This document shows, piece after piece, positions 15,599-22,579 of a stretch of DNA of 44,427 bases. The notes below the pieces were generated by a model. That model was not told the DNA's origin. It did no database searches and was given only the letters and a program-made list of their open reading frames with translations. Positions within the stretch are counted from its first letter, which is position 1, and each line of letters begins with the position of its first letter. Both the position numbers and the translations under genes were made by a program. Source of the stretch: a virus; the IMG/VR virus record IMGVR_UViG_3300046500_000048, positions 1 through 44,427 of that record. The stretch is one strand, 5' to 3'.

Positions 15599-15627
15599 TT
15601 GACACGGAATGCTGTCTCTGGCATAAT
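15599..15627 (+). promoter_or_regulatory. Strong sigma70-type promoter of the 273-aa gene
   Basis: TTGACA (15599-15604), 17-nt spacer, CATAAT (15622-15627) with an extended -10 TGG. It shares TTGACAC, GAA and TGGCATAATGC with the promoter at 9835-9863, so the two form a family. The leader of about 100 nt contains GGCG/CGCC and TAGGT/ACCTA inverted repeats and ends with TGAGGAAATAAAT before ATG at 15735. Confidence 0.88.
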
Positions 15628-15734
15628 GCAATCTCTGGTGGCGCTCTCCGATCCGCCGAGCAGTTAGTTAGGTACTGATGACAAAAACCTAGCACCATCC
15701 ATATCAATTCAATTAAATAACTGAGGAAATAAAT

Positions 15735-16556
15735 ATGAAACAACTGTCCCGCAATCTTCGTCTGGCTGCTATGTTCGGTGCTGTTTATATGATGGCTGCT
15801 GTTGATGACCAAGCTCTTGCTGCTGCTGGCGGTACTGCTACTGGTGTTGCTGCTACTGATGCGCCGGAACTGACGCCGGAACAAAAAGCTGCTAACGAAG
15901 CTGCTGCTACTGCTGCTCGTGAAGCTCTGCATACCACCATCAAAGCTAACTTTAATAACCAAGTGGATGTGCTGGAAACTAACTTCCATTTCCGTAAAGT
16001 TAAAGATGAAGCCAGCGGCGTTGAAACTAAGCGTCCTACTGTTACCATCCCGGTGCCAGCTCCGAGTGTTGAAGGTCTGATTGCTATCATCGAGAAAGGT
16101 GGTAAGGGTCTGGATCTGCTGCTGGAAGCTGTTCGTGATAAAGTTGTTGAGCAAGCTCGTGAGCAAGTTAACGATAAAGAAGATATCAATGCTGATAACT
16201 TCGATTACGCTAAGCTTGAATGGGAATTCATTGCTAACCTGCCGAAAGCTGAACGTCGCGGTGGTGGTATCAGCAAAGAACTGTGGGATGACTTCGCAGC
16301 TGATTACATTTCTGTCATGCCGGGTGTTACTGGTAAGAAGAAAGAGTCTGTGGAACTGGCAGCTAAAGTCTTCACTAGCAAGTTCGCTAACGCTAAGACC
16401 AATAAGCCTGTGCTGAAAGTCCTGCAAGAACAGCTCGCCATCTACATCAATAACACTACTCGCGGTGAAGAAGTTGCTCCGGTTGTGGAATGGCTGTCGA
16501 ACAAGGTTGATACCCTGCTGAAGACTGATGAAACCAACCTGCTGCTGTCGCTGTAA
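15735..16556 (+). CDS. Probably abundant early/middle protein of unknown function
   Basis: 273 aa. It has its own near-consensus promoter, a good ribosome site (GAGGAAATAAAT) and CTG/GTT/CGT-biased codons quite unlike the CTT/CTA-rich genes around it, so high expression is expected. The first 33 residues resemble a Sec signal peptide: basic MKQLSRNLR, hydrophobic LAAMFGAVYMMAAV, then DDQALA/AA. An Asp pair before the cleavage-like site is unusual. The rest is helical and charged, with conserved-looking VPAPSVEGLIAIIEKGGKG and WEFIANLPKAERRGGGI. I believe related proteins occur in other phages, but I cannot name a family. It could be a secreted, membrane-linked or DNA-associated protein. A structured 3' region follows. 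Confidence 0.8.
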   Translation: MKQLSRNLRLAAMFGAVYMMAAVDDQALAAAGGTATGVAATDAPELTPEQKAANEAAATAAREALHTTIKANFNNQVDVLETNFHFRKVKDEASGVETKRPTVTIPVPAPSVEGLIAIIEKGGKGLDLLLEAVRDKVVEQAREQVNDKEDINADNFDYAKLEWEFIANLPKAERRGGGISKELWDDFAADYISVMPGVTGKKKESVELAAKVFTSKFANAKTNKPVLKVLQEQLAIYINNTTRGEEVAPVVEWLSNKVDTLLKTDETNLLLSL

Positions 16557-16904
16557 TAGTTAGAATATCCTTGCTGACTGTGGTATATATTCACGAACAT
16601 GTCAGGGTAGGTTTGCTAGTTCCGGGATAAAAACTAGCACTAAAGATTATGCTCCCTTGATCGGTCGGGCATATCAACAAGGTTCCTAGTTCCTTGCTAA
16701 CACAATACTAGGATTGGCATCTCAAGACACTCATAGTACCTAACTGCGGGTTAGGATGAGAGATGCCTCTTATATAGTTCCTCTTGACTTCAATCATTAG
16801 AGCTAACTCCTCAGCCAAGTTTATCTAATCCGGTTGAGAGGGACTATATAAGATTCATGCATCACATCTAAAGACCATGGACCAATTTAATAATAACTAT
16901 ATCC
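16557..16904 (+). ncRNA. Candidate structured RNA downstream of the 273-aa gene
   Basis: No gene in about 350-380 bases, but nearly continuous base pairing. CTGAC/GTCAG (16574-16605). GCTAGTT/AACTAGC (16615-16638, 7 bp). TATGC-T-CC/GG-GCATA (16648-16673). CCTAGT/ACTAGG (16685-16712). A composite 18-bp hairpin, GGCATCT/AGATGCC plus CTCAT/ATGAG plus CCTAAC/GTTAGG (16716-16767), has all bulges on its 5' side. Directly adjoining it is a 22-bp stem with four G-U pairs (16768-16789 with 16832-16853), enclosing ATTAGA/TCTAAT. No U-run follows. It is likely the 3' UTR of the abundant upstream mRNA or a processed small RNA. No known family recognised. Confidence 0.55.
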
Positions 16905-16937
16905 ATGCCCTCTGTCCTGATAATCACACCAATAACT

Positions 16938-17192
16938 ATGGCATCTAAATATGATTCAATTTGGGCTGCTCTCAAACTAAGGGGAGAAGTCAAACTAGCA
17001 GTACCACCATCTATTCAGCGGCGAGTAATTAAAGCAGTCATCAATCTTAAAGATCAAGATACTTGCCGAAAGATTGAACTGAATATTAAATTAAAAAAAG
17101 AAAAGATTGAATATACTAGGGATGCAGCAATGGTAACTATGAAGCTTATTACTTATGACAACCTAAATGCTATTGGCATTGGAGATTTATAA
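16938..17192 (+). CDS. Hypothetical protein
   Basis: 84 aa if it starts at ATG 16938 (MASKYDSIWAALK); an in-frame ATG at 16905 would give 95 aa. Neither has a clear ribosome site. I prefer 16938 because the extra residues (MPSVLIITPIT) look unlike a natural start. Basic and mixed alpha/beta (RRVIKAVINLKDQD, ELNIKLKKEKIEY), suggestive of a small nucleic-acid-binding fold but without a recognised motif. Upstream lies AAGACCATGGACCAA (16871-16885). Confidence 0.65.
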   Translation: MASKYDSIWAALKLRGEVKLAVPPSIQRRVIKAVINLKDQDTCRKIELNIKLKKEKIEYTRDAAMVTMKLITYDNLNAIGIGDL

Positions 17193-17194
17193 TC

Positions 17195-17674
17195 ATGGCA
17201 TACAATAATGTTTATCGTGGTCTTGAAGGTGAGATCATTAAAGATACAGGTAAAGCTATTCTATTCAGGGTAGTTGATCCTAAAACATCTGAAACTATCA
17301 AACAAGAATGGTTCCCGAAATCTCAGCTATCTTCCTTCGGTGGAAAATACGATGAGGTTGACGGAACCTTTAATTACATCTTGGCTAGTGAGTGGATCTT
17401 AGGTCAGAAATCGTTACTATCGTTGAGTGTACCAAGGGATCTTATCCGTATTGAAGGTAAGCCGAAAGAACTTGCAGCTCCTTATACGGGAACTACTAAT
17501 CCTGATTTGAATACCTTGGCTAGTATTAGCACAGAATATCTTAAAGCTAATAGACCATATACTGGTACTACTAAACAGGATAAAGCTGATCGTGCTCCTT
17601 ATCAAGATCGTGAGCAAGATAGTGACAATCCAGATGATTACTTTGCTCCCTATGGCTTTCCGGAGGATGAATAA
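17195..17674 (+). CDS. Hypothetical protein with beta N-domain and repeat tail
   Basis: 159 aa, starting 2 nt after the previous stop. The first 95 residues are beta-rich (GKAILFRVVDPKTSETIKQ). The tail is polar and contains two copies of PYTGTT (about residues 95-100 and 121-126), ending very acidic (DSDNPDDYFAPYGFPEDE). The tail may be a docking segment for a partner such as SSB or polymerase; that is inference. Family unknown. Confidence 0.7.
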   Translation: MAYNNVYRGLEGEIIKDTGKAILFRVVDPKTSETIKQEWFPKSQLSSFGGKYDEVDGTFNYILASEWILGQKSLLSLSVPRDLIRIEGKPKELAAPYTGTTNPDLNTLASISTEYLKANRPYTGTTKQDKADRAPYQDREQDSDNPDDYFAPYGFPEDE

Positions 17675-17676
17675 CT

Positions 17677-18207
17677 ATGGACATTCAAGCTAAACTTGCA
17701 GAGCTTCGCAAAAAGAAACAAGAAGAAGCTAATCAGAATCAGGAGATTCAGAATGCGCAAAGCCAAGTTGCGGAAATTAAAACTGCTGATGTGGCAGTTC
17801 CAGTTAGTAGAGTGCATCTGGAAAATAACAACAATCAAAACAAAGAAGTATCAGTTCCAAAGACTGAAACGAATAGTCTGGAACAGACGAATCAAAAAGC
17901 TAACAGTGTAGTTCAGACTATCGGCACAGCTAGAACTTCTGAAATAGACCACATGGACTTTATGTCCAAGATGCAGGAACTTCAGGAAGCTATTCATCAT
18001 CAACATCCTAAGATGCCTGTTCTTCTAATGATGATCCATAAGCAGCTGCGCAATGATCCTGAGTTAGTTACAACTCTTAGTGAAGAAGAGATTGGTGTGA
18101 TTGTTAATGGTCTTAAGATTCAGACTAAGACAGAACTTGTTGGTACTGTAGCTAAGCAAGCTAAGTCTCGTGATAAAAAGACTGCACTATCTTCTGACAT
18201 GTTCTGA
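17677..18207 (+). CDS. Hypothetical protein, coiled-coil N-terminus
   Basis: 176 aa with GGAGGATGAATAACT just upstream. Residues 1-50 are a charged, Gln-rich helix (AKLAELRKKKQEEANQN), 50-95 are Asn/Thr-rich and flexible, and 95-160 form a compact helical domain (PKMPVLLMMIHKQLRNDPE, LSEEEIGVIVNGL) that looks like the conserved part. Not a family I can name. It sits upstream of the Cas4-like nuclease and ATPase genes. Confidence 0.7.
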   Translation: MDIQAKLAELRKKKQEEANQNQEIQNAQSQVAEIKTADVAVPVSRVHLENNNNQNKEVSVPKTETNSLEQTNQKANSVVQTIGTARTSEIDHMDFMSKMQELQEAIHHQHPKMPVLLMMIHKQLRNDPELVTTLSEEEIGVIVNGLKIQTKTELVGTVAKQAKSRDKKTALSSDMF

Positions 18208-18220
18208 TTGGAGAATAATA

Positions 18221-18427
18221 ATGGCACGTATTGTAAACACTGATAATTTCGACAGTGACTATCCTGATGAGGAGTTTGTTACTGGACTTCCTAGGTTGTC
18301 AGAAGCTAAGCTACAAATGCTTTGCAAGGTAATTAATGATCTTAATGACCCCGGTGATGGAAGTCAGGCTCGTTATTATAAAGTAGTTCCTGATGACTAC
18401 AAACTTCAACCCGGCTTTGAGCCTTAA
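18221..18427 (+). CDS. Small acidic hypothetical protein
   Basis: 68 aa from ATG 18221, preceded by GGAGAATAATA; an in-frame start at 18170 would overlap the previous gene. Acidic N-terminus (NTDNFDSDYPDEEFV) followed by an amphipathic helix (SEAKLQMLCKVINDLND) and a Tyr/Asp-rich end. Function unknown. Confidence 0.68.
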   Translation: MARIVNTDNFDSDYPDEEFVTGLPRLSEAKLQMLCKVINDLNDPGDGSQARYYKVVPDDYKLQPGFEP

Positions 18428-18438
18428 CAGGATTAACA

Positions 18439-18783
18439 ATGGATACCTTTCCAGTAGAAACTGTTAGTTCTCCTGAAGTTGGAACATTTAAAATCACTGT
18501 TCTAGATGACAAACCAGTTCTCTGGAATGGTGACTATCAAGCAGGTAAGCTCTGTGTCTACTGGGCAGATATAGTTGAAGGTACTCCACTTCAGCCATGC
18601 ATTCCTATTATGTACACTCTATATAATCAGGATATTCCAGAAGCTAACTTCTTTGGGTATGAAGTTTACTCTGCTGATAGTTCCATTGGTGGCATCATTG
18701 ATGCGTTGTTAAAAGTTATTAATGACTTCTACGCCAAGACACTTATGGAAATAAGGGATGGACAACAGTTGCCACTCCATTGA
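18439..18783 (+). CDS. Hypothetical protein
   Basis: 114 aa, acidic, beta-rich first two thirds (FKITVLDDKPVLWNGDY) and a final helix (IDALLKVINDFYAKTLM). It starts 11 nt after the previous stop and overlaps the following gene by 26 nt in another frame. No motif recognised. Confidence 0.7.
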   Translation: MDTFPVETVSSPEVGTFKITVLDDKPVLWNGDYQAGKLCVYWADIVEGTPLQPCIPIMYTLYNQDIPEANFFGYEVYSADSSIGGIIDALLKVINDFYAKTLMEIRDGQQLPLH

Positions 18784-19057
18784 AACACAATACTTTCCAC
18801 TTGAAGCACTGCTAAAACTGTACGGTAATTTAGAATCTAGAAACCATGGCCCTAACAGACTTTACCTTAATTACTTTGAAGAGTTCAAGTTATTGGTGAA
18901 GTTTCTAGGGCCATTCTCATATACTCAGCCAAAGAGAATGAGGAAGTTACCATGGTTTGCTGGTAGTTATCAGTTACAAGAACTGTCACGGCATCTTCGA
19001 ATGGATCAGAATACTTTATACTCCATACTATGTGAAATGTATGAAGGGGAAGATTAA
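18758..19057 (+). CDS. Hypothetical protein, possible helix-turn-helix end
   Basis: 99 aa. ATG at 18758 lies within the end of the preceding gene, with AATAAGGG as ribosome site. Basic overall; the C-terminal segment YQLQELSRHLRMDQNTLYSILCEM has the spacing of a helix-turn-helix but no strong family signature. Its stop is immediately followed by the nuclease ATG, so the two are probably co-translated. Confidence 0.68.
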   Translation: MDNSCHSIETQYFPLEALLKLYGNLESRNHGPNRLYLNYFEEFKLLVKFLGPFSYTQPKRMRKLPWFAGSYQLQELSRHLRMDQNTLYSILCEMYEGED

Positions 19058-20131
19058 ATGAGTGAAGATATTATAGACATGGATGCGCTATTAGATGCGC
19101 CTCTAGATAATGAAACAACTGCGCCGAAACAATATGTAACCTTTGAGGGTATTGATCCTCGTATTAAGTTGCTCTCTTATAGCTCATTACTTACATTGCA
19201 TTCCTGTCCTCGTAAGTTTGAACTGTATCGTAAGAAAGCTGTTGATGATGAGATGAATGCTGATGCTGCATCCAATCAGAATTTAACTTTCGCATTTGGA
19301 CATATTGTTGGTGAAGGAATTCAAGATGTATTCGATGGCGTGGAAGAAGATGCAATCATCTGGAAGATGTTCCTTGGTTGGCATGCGTCGCTTGCAGACA
19401 ACAACCCAAAACAAAATAAGAGTTTCTATCTCGCAGTCCTTGCGATCCAAAGGCTTATCGCTCTCCGTAGGTCAGGATTTCTGGAAGAGTACGAACTACT
19501 CCAGTATAATGGCAGAAGTGCTAAAGAACTTAGCTTCCGCATTGAATTACCCGATGGATTCTTTTTCCGTGGCTCTGTCGATGCTGTTCTTAGGCACAAA
19601 GTCACAGGTAAGATTCTCGTCTTGGAATGTAAAACTTCTAGTTCTACAAATCTCAACCCCACTACATTTAAAAACTCTAGCCAAGCTGTAGGTTATTCTG
19701 TAGTACTAGATGTTATCGCACCTGATATCTCTAACTATGAAGTTCTGTATCTAGTATATCTTACAAAGGATATGAGTTATGAAGTCCTGAGATTTCCTAA
19801 AACTTATCTCCAAAGGGCACAGTGGATTCAAGAACTCATGCTCGATGTCGAAGTTATTAGTCTTTATGATAGAACTGGCGTGTATCCGATGCGCGGTGAA
19901 AGTTGTTACTCATGGTTCAGAGATTGTGAATATCTCAACCAATGCACACTTTCTACCGACCTTATCACCGAACCACCAACAGGGGAATCAGTCACAGATA
20001 CTAAGGTGTATGACATTCAAGTCTCACTTGCCGATCTTATTGAAGCACAAATGAAAAAGGTTATTCCGATTGTTCCTGTTGAATGGAATAACTCCGATGC
20101 TAAACCTATGGACGGGGATGAAATGTTATGA
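19058..20131 (+). CDS. PD-(D/E)XK nuclease, Cas4/RecB-like with probable Fe-S cluster
   Basis: 357 aa. Nuclease core: His82 in GHIVGEG, Asp175 in GSVDAVL, Glu190-x-Lys192 in LVLECKTSS, and a QxxxY motif at 209-213 (QAVGY). One Cys near the N-terminus (LHSCPRKF, Cys50) and three at the C-terminus (Cys283, Cys290 and Cys296 in SCYSWFRDCEYLNQC) match the four-Cys iron-sulphur pattern of Cas4 and AddB. It probably resects DNA ends to give single strands for the neighbouring Sak4-like ATPase and SSB-like protein. No CRISPR array or other cas gene is present. It ends in an ATGA overlap with the next gene. Confidence 0.88.
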   Translation: MSEDIIDMDALLDAPLDNETTAPKQYVTFEGIDPRIKLLSYSSLLTLHSCPRKFELYRKKAVDDEMNADAASNQNLTFAFGHIVGEGIQDVFDGVEEDAIIWKMFLGWHASLADNNPKQNKSFYLAVLAIQRLIALRRSGFLEEYELLQYNGRSAKELSFRIELPDGFFFRGSVDAVLRHKVTGKILVLECKTSSSTNLNPTTFKNSSQAVGYSVVLDVIAPDISNYEVLYLVYLTKDMSYEVLRFPKTYLQRAQWIQELMLDVEVISLYDRTGVYPMRGESCYSWFRDCEYLNQCTLSTDLITEPPTGESVTDTKVYDIQVSLADLIEAQMKKVIPIVPVEWNNSDAKPMDGDEML

Positions 20132-20265
20132 TTAAAAAGTTTATTGACGCCTTTAATAAAAATCTCGATATGGCTCTTGCTGAGAAGACTAGCTGGGGCC
20201 GTAACGATCTTAAACTCCTGATTGCTAAAGTTATCAATGACAGCCTAGCGGAGATTATGGAATGA
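20128..20265 (+). CDS. Small hypothetical protein in recombination operon
   Basis: 45 aa, joined to both neighbours by ATGA overlaps, so translation is coupled with the nuclease upstream and the 86-aa protein downstream. Helical (MIKKFIDAFNKNLDMALAEK..., LLIAKVINDSLAEIME). Its place suggests a partner or regulator in DNA recombination, without direct evidence. Confidence 0.65.
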   Translation: MIKKFIDAFNKNLDMALAEKTSWGRNDLKLLIAKVINDSLAEIME

Positions 20266-20522
20266 GCATCGTAGAAACTAGGGCTGAACTGCCTAAGAAT
20301 AAAACTGAACGCAGAACTAATAAACTGCAAACAGAAAACCAACGTATCGCCAGTGATGAGAACTTTGCTATCTTCCTTCTCAGAGGAATGAAAGCTAATC
20401 TTGCTAACGAACGAGCACAAAAGAATATCTCCCGCACTGCAAGTAAAAGGATTATGGAAACGATTGAGTGGGAGATTGATAGGATTAAAGATGTACAAGA
20501 ACTTAGAAAGAAAGGGAAATAA
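20262..20522 (+). CDS. Hypothetical basic coiled-coil protein
   Basis: 86 aa, starting in an ATGA overlap. Highly charged, helical, net basic (KNKTERRTNKLQTENQRIA, EIDRIKDVQELRKKGK). Such small basic helices often bind DNA or act as clamps on partners. It is followed after 2 nt by the Sak4-like ATPase. Family unknown. Confidence 0.68.
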   Translation: MSIVETRAELPKNKTERRTNKLQTENQRIASDENFAIFLLRGMKANLANERAQKNISRTASKRIMETIEWEIDRIKDVQELRKKGK

Positions 20523-20524
20523 TA

Positions 20525-21550
20525 ATGGCTAAGATGTCACAGATTGGAAATGTTGCAGAGCAACGAGTAATGGTATTCGGTCCACCTAAGACTGGTAAGA
20601 CTGAACTTGTTGGTAAGCTTGCTGAATATTATAAGATTCTTTATTTCTCGCTAGAGAATGGACACATGACTTTCAAGAAGCTGCCTATTGAATGGCAAGA
20701 GCGTATTGAAGTTATTAACATTCGTGATAGTCGAGTGTATCCAATCGCTATTGAAACCATGATGAAGGTTATCAAAGGTGATGAAGTCTTTATTTGTGTT
20801 GCTCACTCTAAGGTAGCTTGTCCTATTTGTAAGAAAGCTGGGGCAGAACAAGAGCGTGTATGTCTCAAAGAGCTTGGCCCGGATTGGGTTGTTGGTATTG
20901 ATTCCCTCACACAGCTTACCAATAGCGGTATCGCGCACATCACTAAGAACCAACCTGATGATTATAAGCTTCAGCTTGATGATTGGGGTGCTCTTAAGGT
21001 GCTTATGGATAAGTTTCTATCTCAAGTTCAAGTAGCTCCTTATAACATTGTCTGCATTAGCCATGAAGAGGAGGTTAAATTTGAAGACGGAAGAACCAAG
21101 ATTGTACCAGTTGCTGGGTCTAGTAATAGCAGCAGGAATACTGCTAAGTATTTTGACCACGTGGTGTACTGTAATGTGGTTAACAAAAAACACGTTGTTG
21201 GTTCAGCTACTGACTATAGTATGTCTGTGCTTACAGGCTCTCGTACTGATGTTAAGTTGGAAGCATCTAAAGAAGGTGGGTCACTTCTCGATATGTTTAC
21301 TACTTGGAAGCTCCCTAATTTCGGTATGCCAATCAGCGATGTTGATGTATCTATTGGCAGTAAGGATTCTCCAGAGCTTGAATCAGTAAGTCCAACTCGT
21401 GATGCAGCTAATCAGATTCAGCAGGAGAAAATTGCAGCATCTAATGATGGAGAGTTTAAAGAATTGAATGCACAGGAACTTGCTGCTCTTAATCCGGGAC
21501 AGCGAGCTATCTATAATATGAAACTTAAGAGACATCAACAAGGAGCGTAA
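20525..21550 (+). CDS. Sak4-like RecA-fold recombination ATPase
   Basis: 341 aa. Walker A GPPKTGKT (19-26), Walker B WVVGIDSLTQL (121-131) and the AAA_24/RecA-core layout without RecA's C-terminal domain, as in phage Sak4 single-strand annealing proteins. A Cys cluster (CPICKK at 99-104 and Cys113) between the Walker motifs may bind zinc. Sak4 proteins work with a phage SSB, and a candidate is two genes downstream. The C-terminal 70 residues are polar and likely flexible. GAAAGGGAAATAATA precedes ATG. Likely role: strand annealing or exchange in replication-linked recombination. Confidence 0.82.
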   Translation: MAKMSQIGNVAEQRVMVFGPPKTGKTELVGKLAEYYKILYFSLENGHMTFKKLPIEWQERIEVINIRDSRVYPIAIETMMKVIKGDEVFICVAHSKVACPICKKAGAEQERVCLKELGPDWVVGIDSLTQLTNSGIAHITKNQPDDYKLQLDDWGALKVLMDKFLSQVQVAPYNIVCISHEEEVKFEDGRTKIVPVAGSSNSSRNTAKYFDHVVYCNVVNKKHVVGSATDYSMSVLTGSRTDVKLEASKEGGSLLDMFTTWKLPNFGMPISDVDVSIGSKDSPELESVSPTRDAANQIQQEKIAASNDGEFKELNAQELAALNPGQRAIYNMKLKRHQQGA

Positions 21551-21552
21551 GT

Positions 21553-21942
21553 ATGAAAGAGGAAGAGCTATATTCCCTTAATAAGGGAGCTTCTGAAACA
21601 ACCAATGAGTTTAAACCAACACTAGCTAAACCACTCACTGCAATCGAAGAAGCTACTAAGGTAATCTACGGTGACAGAGAAAAGACTTACGGTGATCCTA
21701 GTAAGAATCTCAGAACGATTGCAGAATATTGGACTACTCATCTTAAAGCTAAATACGGCTATCAAGCCCCCTTGACAACGGATGACGTCTGTGTTATGAT
21801 GGTGTTACTGAAGCAAGCAAGGTTAGCAAACACACCTAAGCATCGCGACAGTATTACTGATACGATTGGTTATATGGCACTAGCTGATCGTATCAATATA
21901 GCAGAGCATGAAGCTGATAATGCAGCTTTCGTTACTGAGTAG
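21553..21942 (+). CDS. DUF6378-like protein
   Basis: 129 aa. Contains YGDREKTYGDPSKN and a helical core (DDVCVMMVLLKQARL, DSITDTIGYMALADRI) that match what I remember of the phage DUF6378 family; the helical bundle with Asp/Glu residues resembles all-alpha NTP pyrophosphohydrolases, but activity is unproven. It starts 2 nt after the ATPase gene. A strong promoter for the next gene lies inside its coding sequence (21772-21800). Confidence 0.72.
   Translation: MKEEELYSLNKGASETTNEFKPTLAKPLTAIEEATKVIYGDREKTYGDPSKNLRTIAEYWTTHLKAKYGYQAPLTTDDVCVMMVLLKQARLANTPKHRDSITDTIGYMALADRINIAEHEADNAAFVTE
21772..21800 (+). promoter_or_regulatory. Intragenic sigma70-type promoter for the SSB-like gene
   Basis: TTGACA (21772-21777), 17-nt spacer, TATGAT (21795-21800) with extended -10 TGT. 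It lies within the DUF6378-like gene and would start transcripts near 21807, about 210 nt before the SSB-like ATG at 22017. A terminator right after that gene makes a short separate transcription unit likely. Confidence 0.78.
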
Positions 21943-22016
21943 TATCAATCAGTATCAACTAGTAGTAACCTAGAATCACAACAAACCAAATCATTTAATT
22001 AAGAGGAATTAATATT

Positions 22017-22481
22017 ATGAACGCAGCTACCCAAAACGCTAACATCGACGACCTGCTGGACGGTACTCTGGATGATCTGGCTGATGCTCCCCAGTTTAAA
22101 CCTTTCCCTGCTGGTGCTCATGTTGTTAAGCTGAACTGGGATGTTAAGAACATTGGTAACAGCCCTGCTATTGAAGCTAAGTTCACTCATCAAAGCACTG
22201 CTGAACTGGCTAACCCTGATGATGAACTGCCGAAGCCGGGCGATACTTGCAGCACTGCCTTTATCCTGAAAGATAAAGAAGGTAAGAAGAATGAACTGGC
22301 TGAAGGTCAGTGGAAAGAAATTCTGAAGAATCTGAAAGAAGGTGGTGTTGCTGGTGAAACTAACCGCGAAATCATGGATGCTTCTAACGGTATGGAAGTT
22401 ATGCTGGTTAGCGCACTGCGTAAAGATAAGAACGATCCTTCCAAGTTCTATCTGGTTATCAAATCGGTGAACGTGATCTAA
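22017..22481 (+). CDS. Putative single-stranded-DNA-binding protein
   Basis: 154 aa. Own promoter, AAGAGGAATTAATATT ribosome site, CTG-rich codons and an immediate downstream terminator all point to a stoichiometrically abundant protein. The fold looks beta-rich with an acidic N-terminal stretch (NIDDLLDGTLDDLADAPQF), and its place between the Sak4-like ATPase and DNA polymerase suits a phage SSB. No aromatic OB-fold signature is decisive, and it lacks the usual acidic C-terminal tip, so the call rests mainly on context. Alternative: another abundant replication accessory factor. Confidence 0.6.
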   Translation: MNAATQNANIDDLLDGTLDDLADAPQFKPFPAGAHVVKLNWDVKNIGNSPAIEAKFTHQSTAELANPDDELPKPGDTCSTAFILKDKEGKKNELAEGQWKEILKNLKEGGVAGETNREIMDASNGMEVMLVSALRKDKNDPSKFYLVIKSVNVI

Positions 22482-22503
22482 TCATCTGAGTATATAAATA
22501 AAG

Positions 22504-22550
22504 AACCCTCCTTATCAGTGTCTTATCAACATTGGTTCGGAGGGTTTTTC
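22504..22550 (+). terminator. Intrinsic terminator after SSB-like gene
   Basis: AACCCTCC (22504-22511) pairs with GGAGGGTT (22539-22546) across a 27-nt loop, followed by a T run to 22549. It separates the abundant SSB-like gene from DNA polymerase. Some read-through must supply the polymerase unless an unseen promoter exists. Confidence 0.88.
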
Positions 22551-22579
22551 AGTTTGTATATTCCCTAGGATTTATACGT

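Noticed and set aside
15675-15681. CTGATGA in the leader of the 273-aa gene, as in a hammerhead ribozyme core
   Set aside because: The only GAAA downstream (in GAGGAAATA) does not leave a complementary stem II between the two motifs, and no stem I/III partner is seen.
15576-16427. Long open frame (283 codons) on the minus strand opposite the 273-aa gene
   Set aside because: It is the shadow of a codon-biased gene: Ser-rich, no ribosome site, and it runs across the strong promoter and leader of the plus-strand gene.
19058-20131. Cas4-like gene as evidence of a CRISPR system
   Set aside because: No repeat-spacer array and no other cas gene in the whole genome; phage Cas4-like nucleases commonly act in recombination.
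22532-22579. Upstream in-frame start for DNA polymerase
   Set aside because: It begins inside the intrinsic terminator hairpin; ATG at 22580 gives a normal N-terminus.
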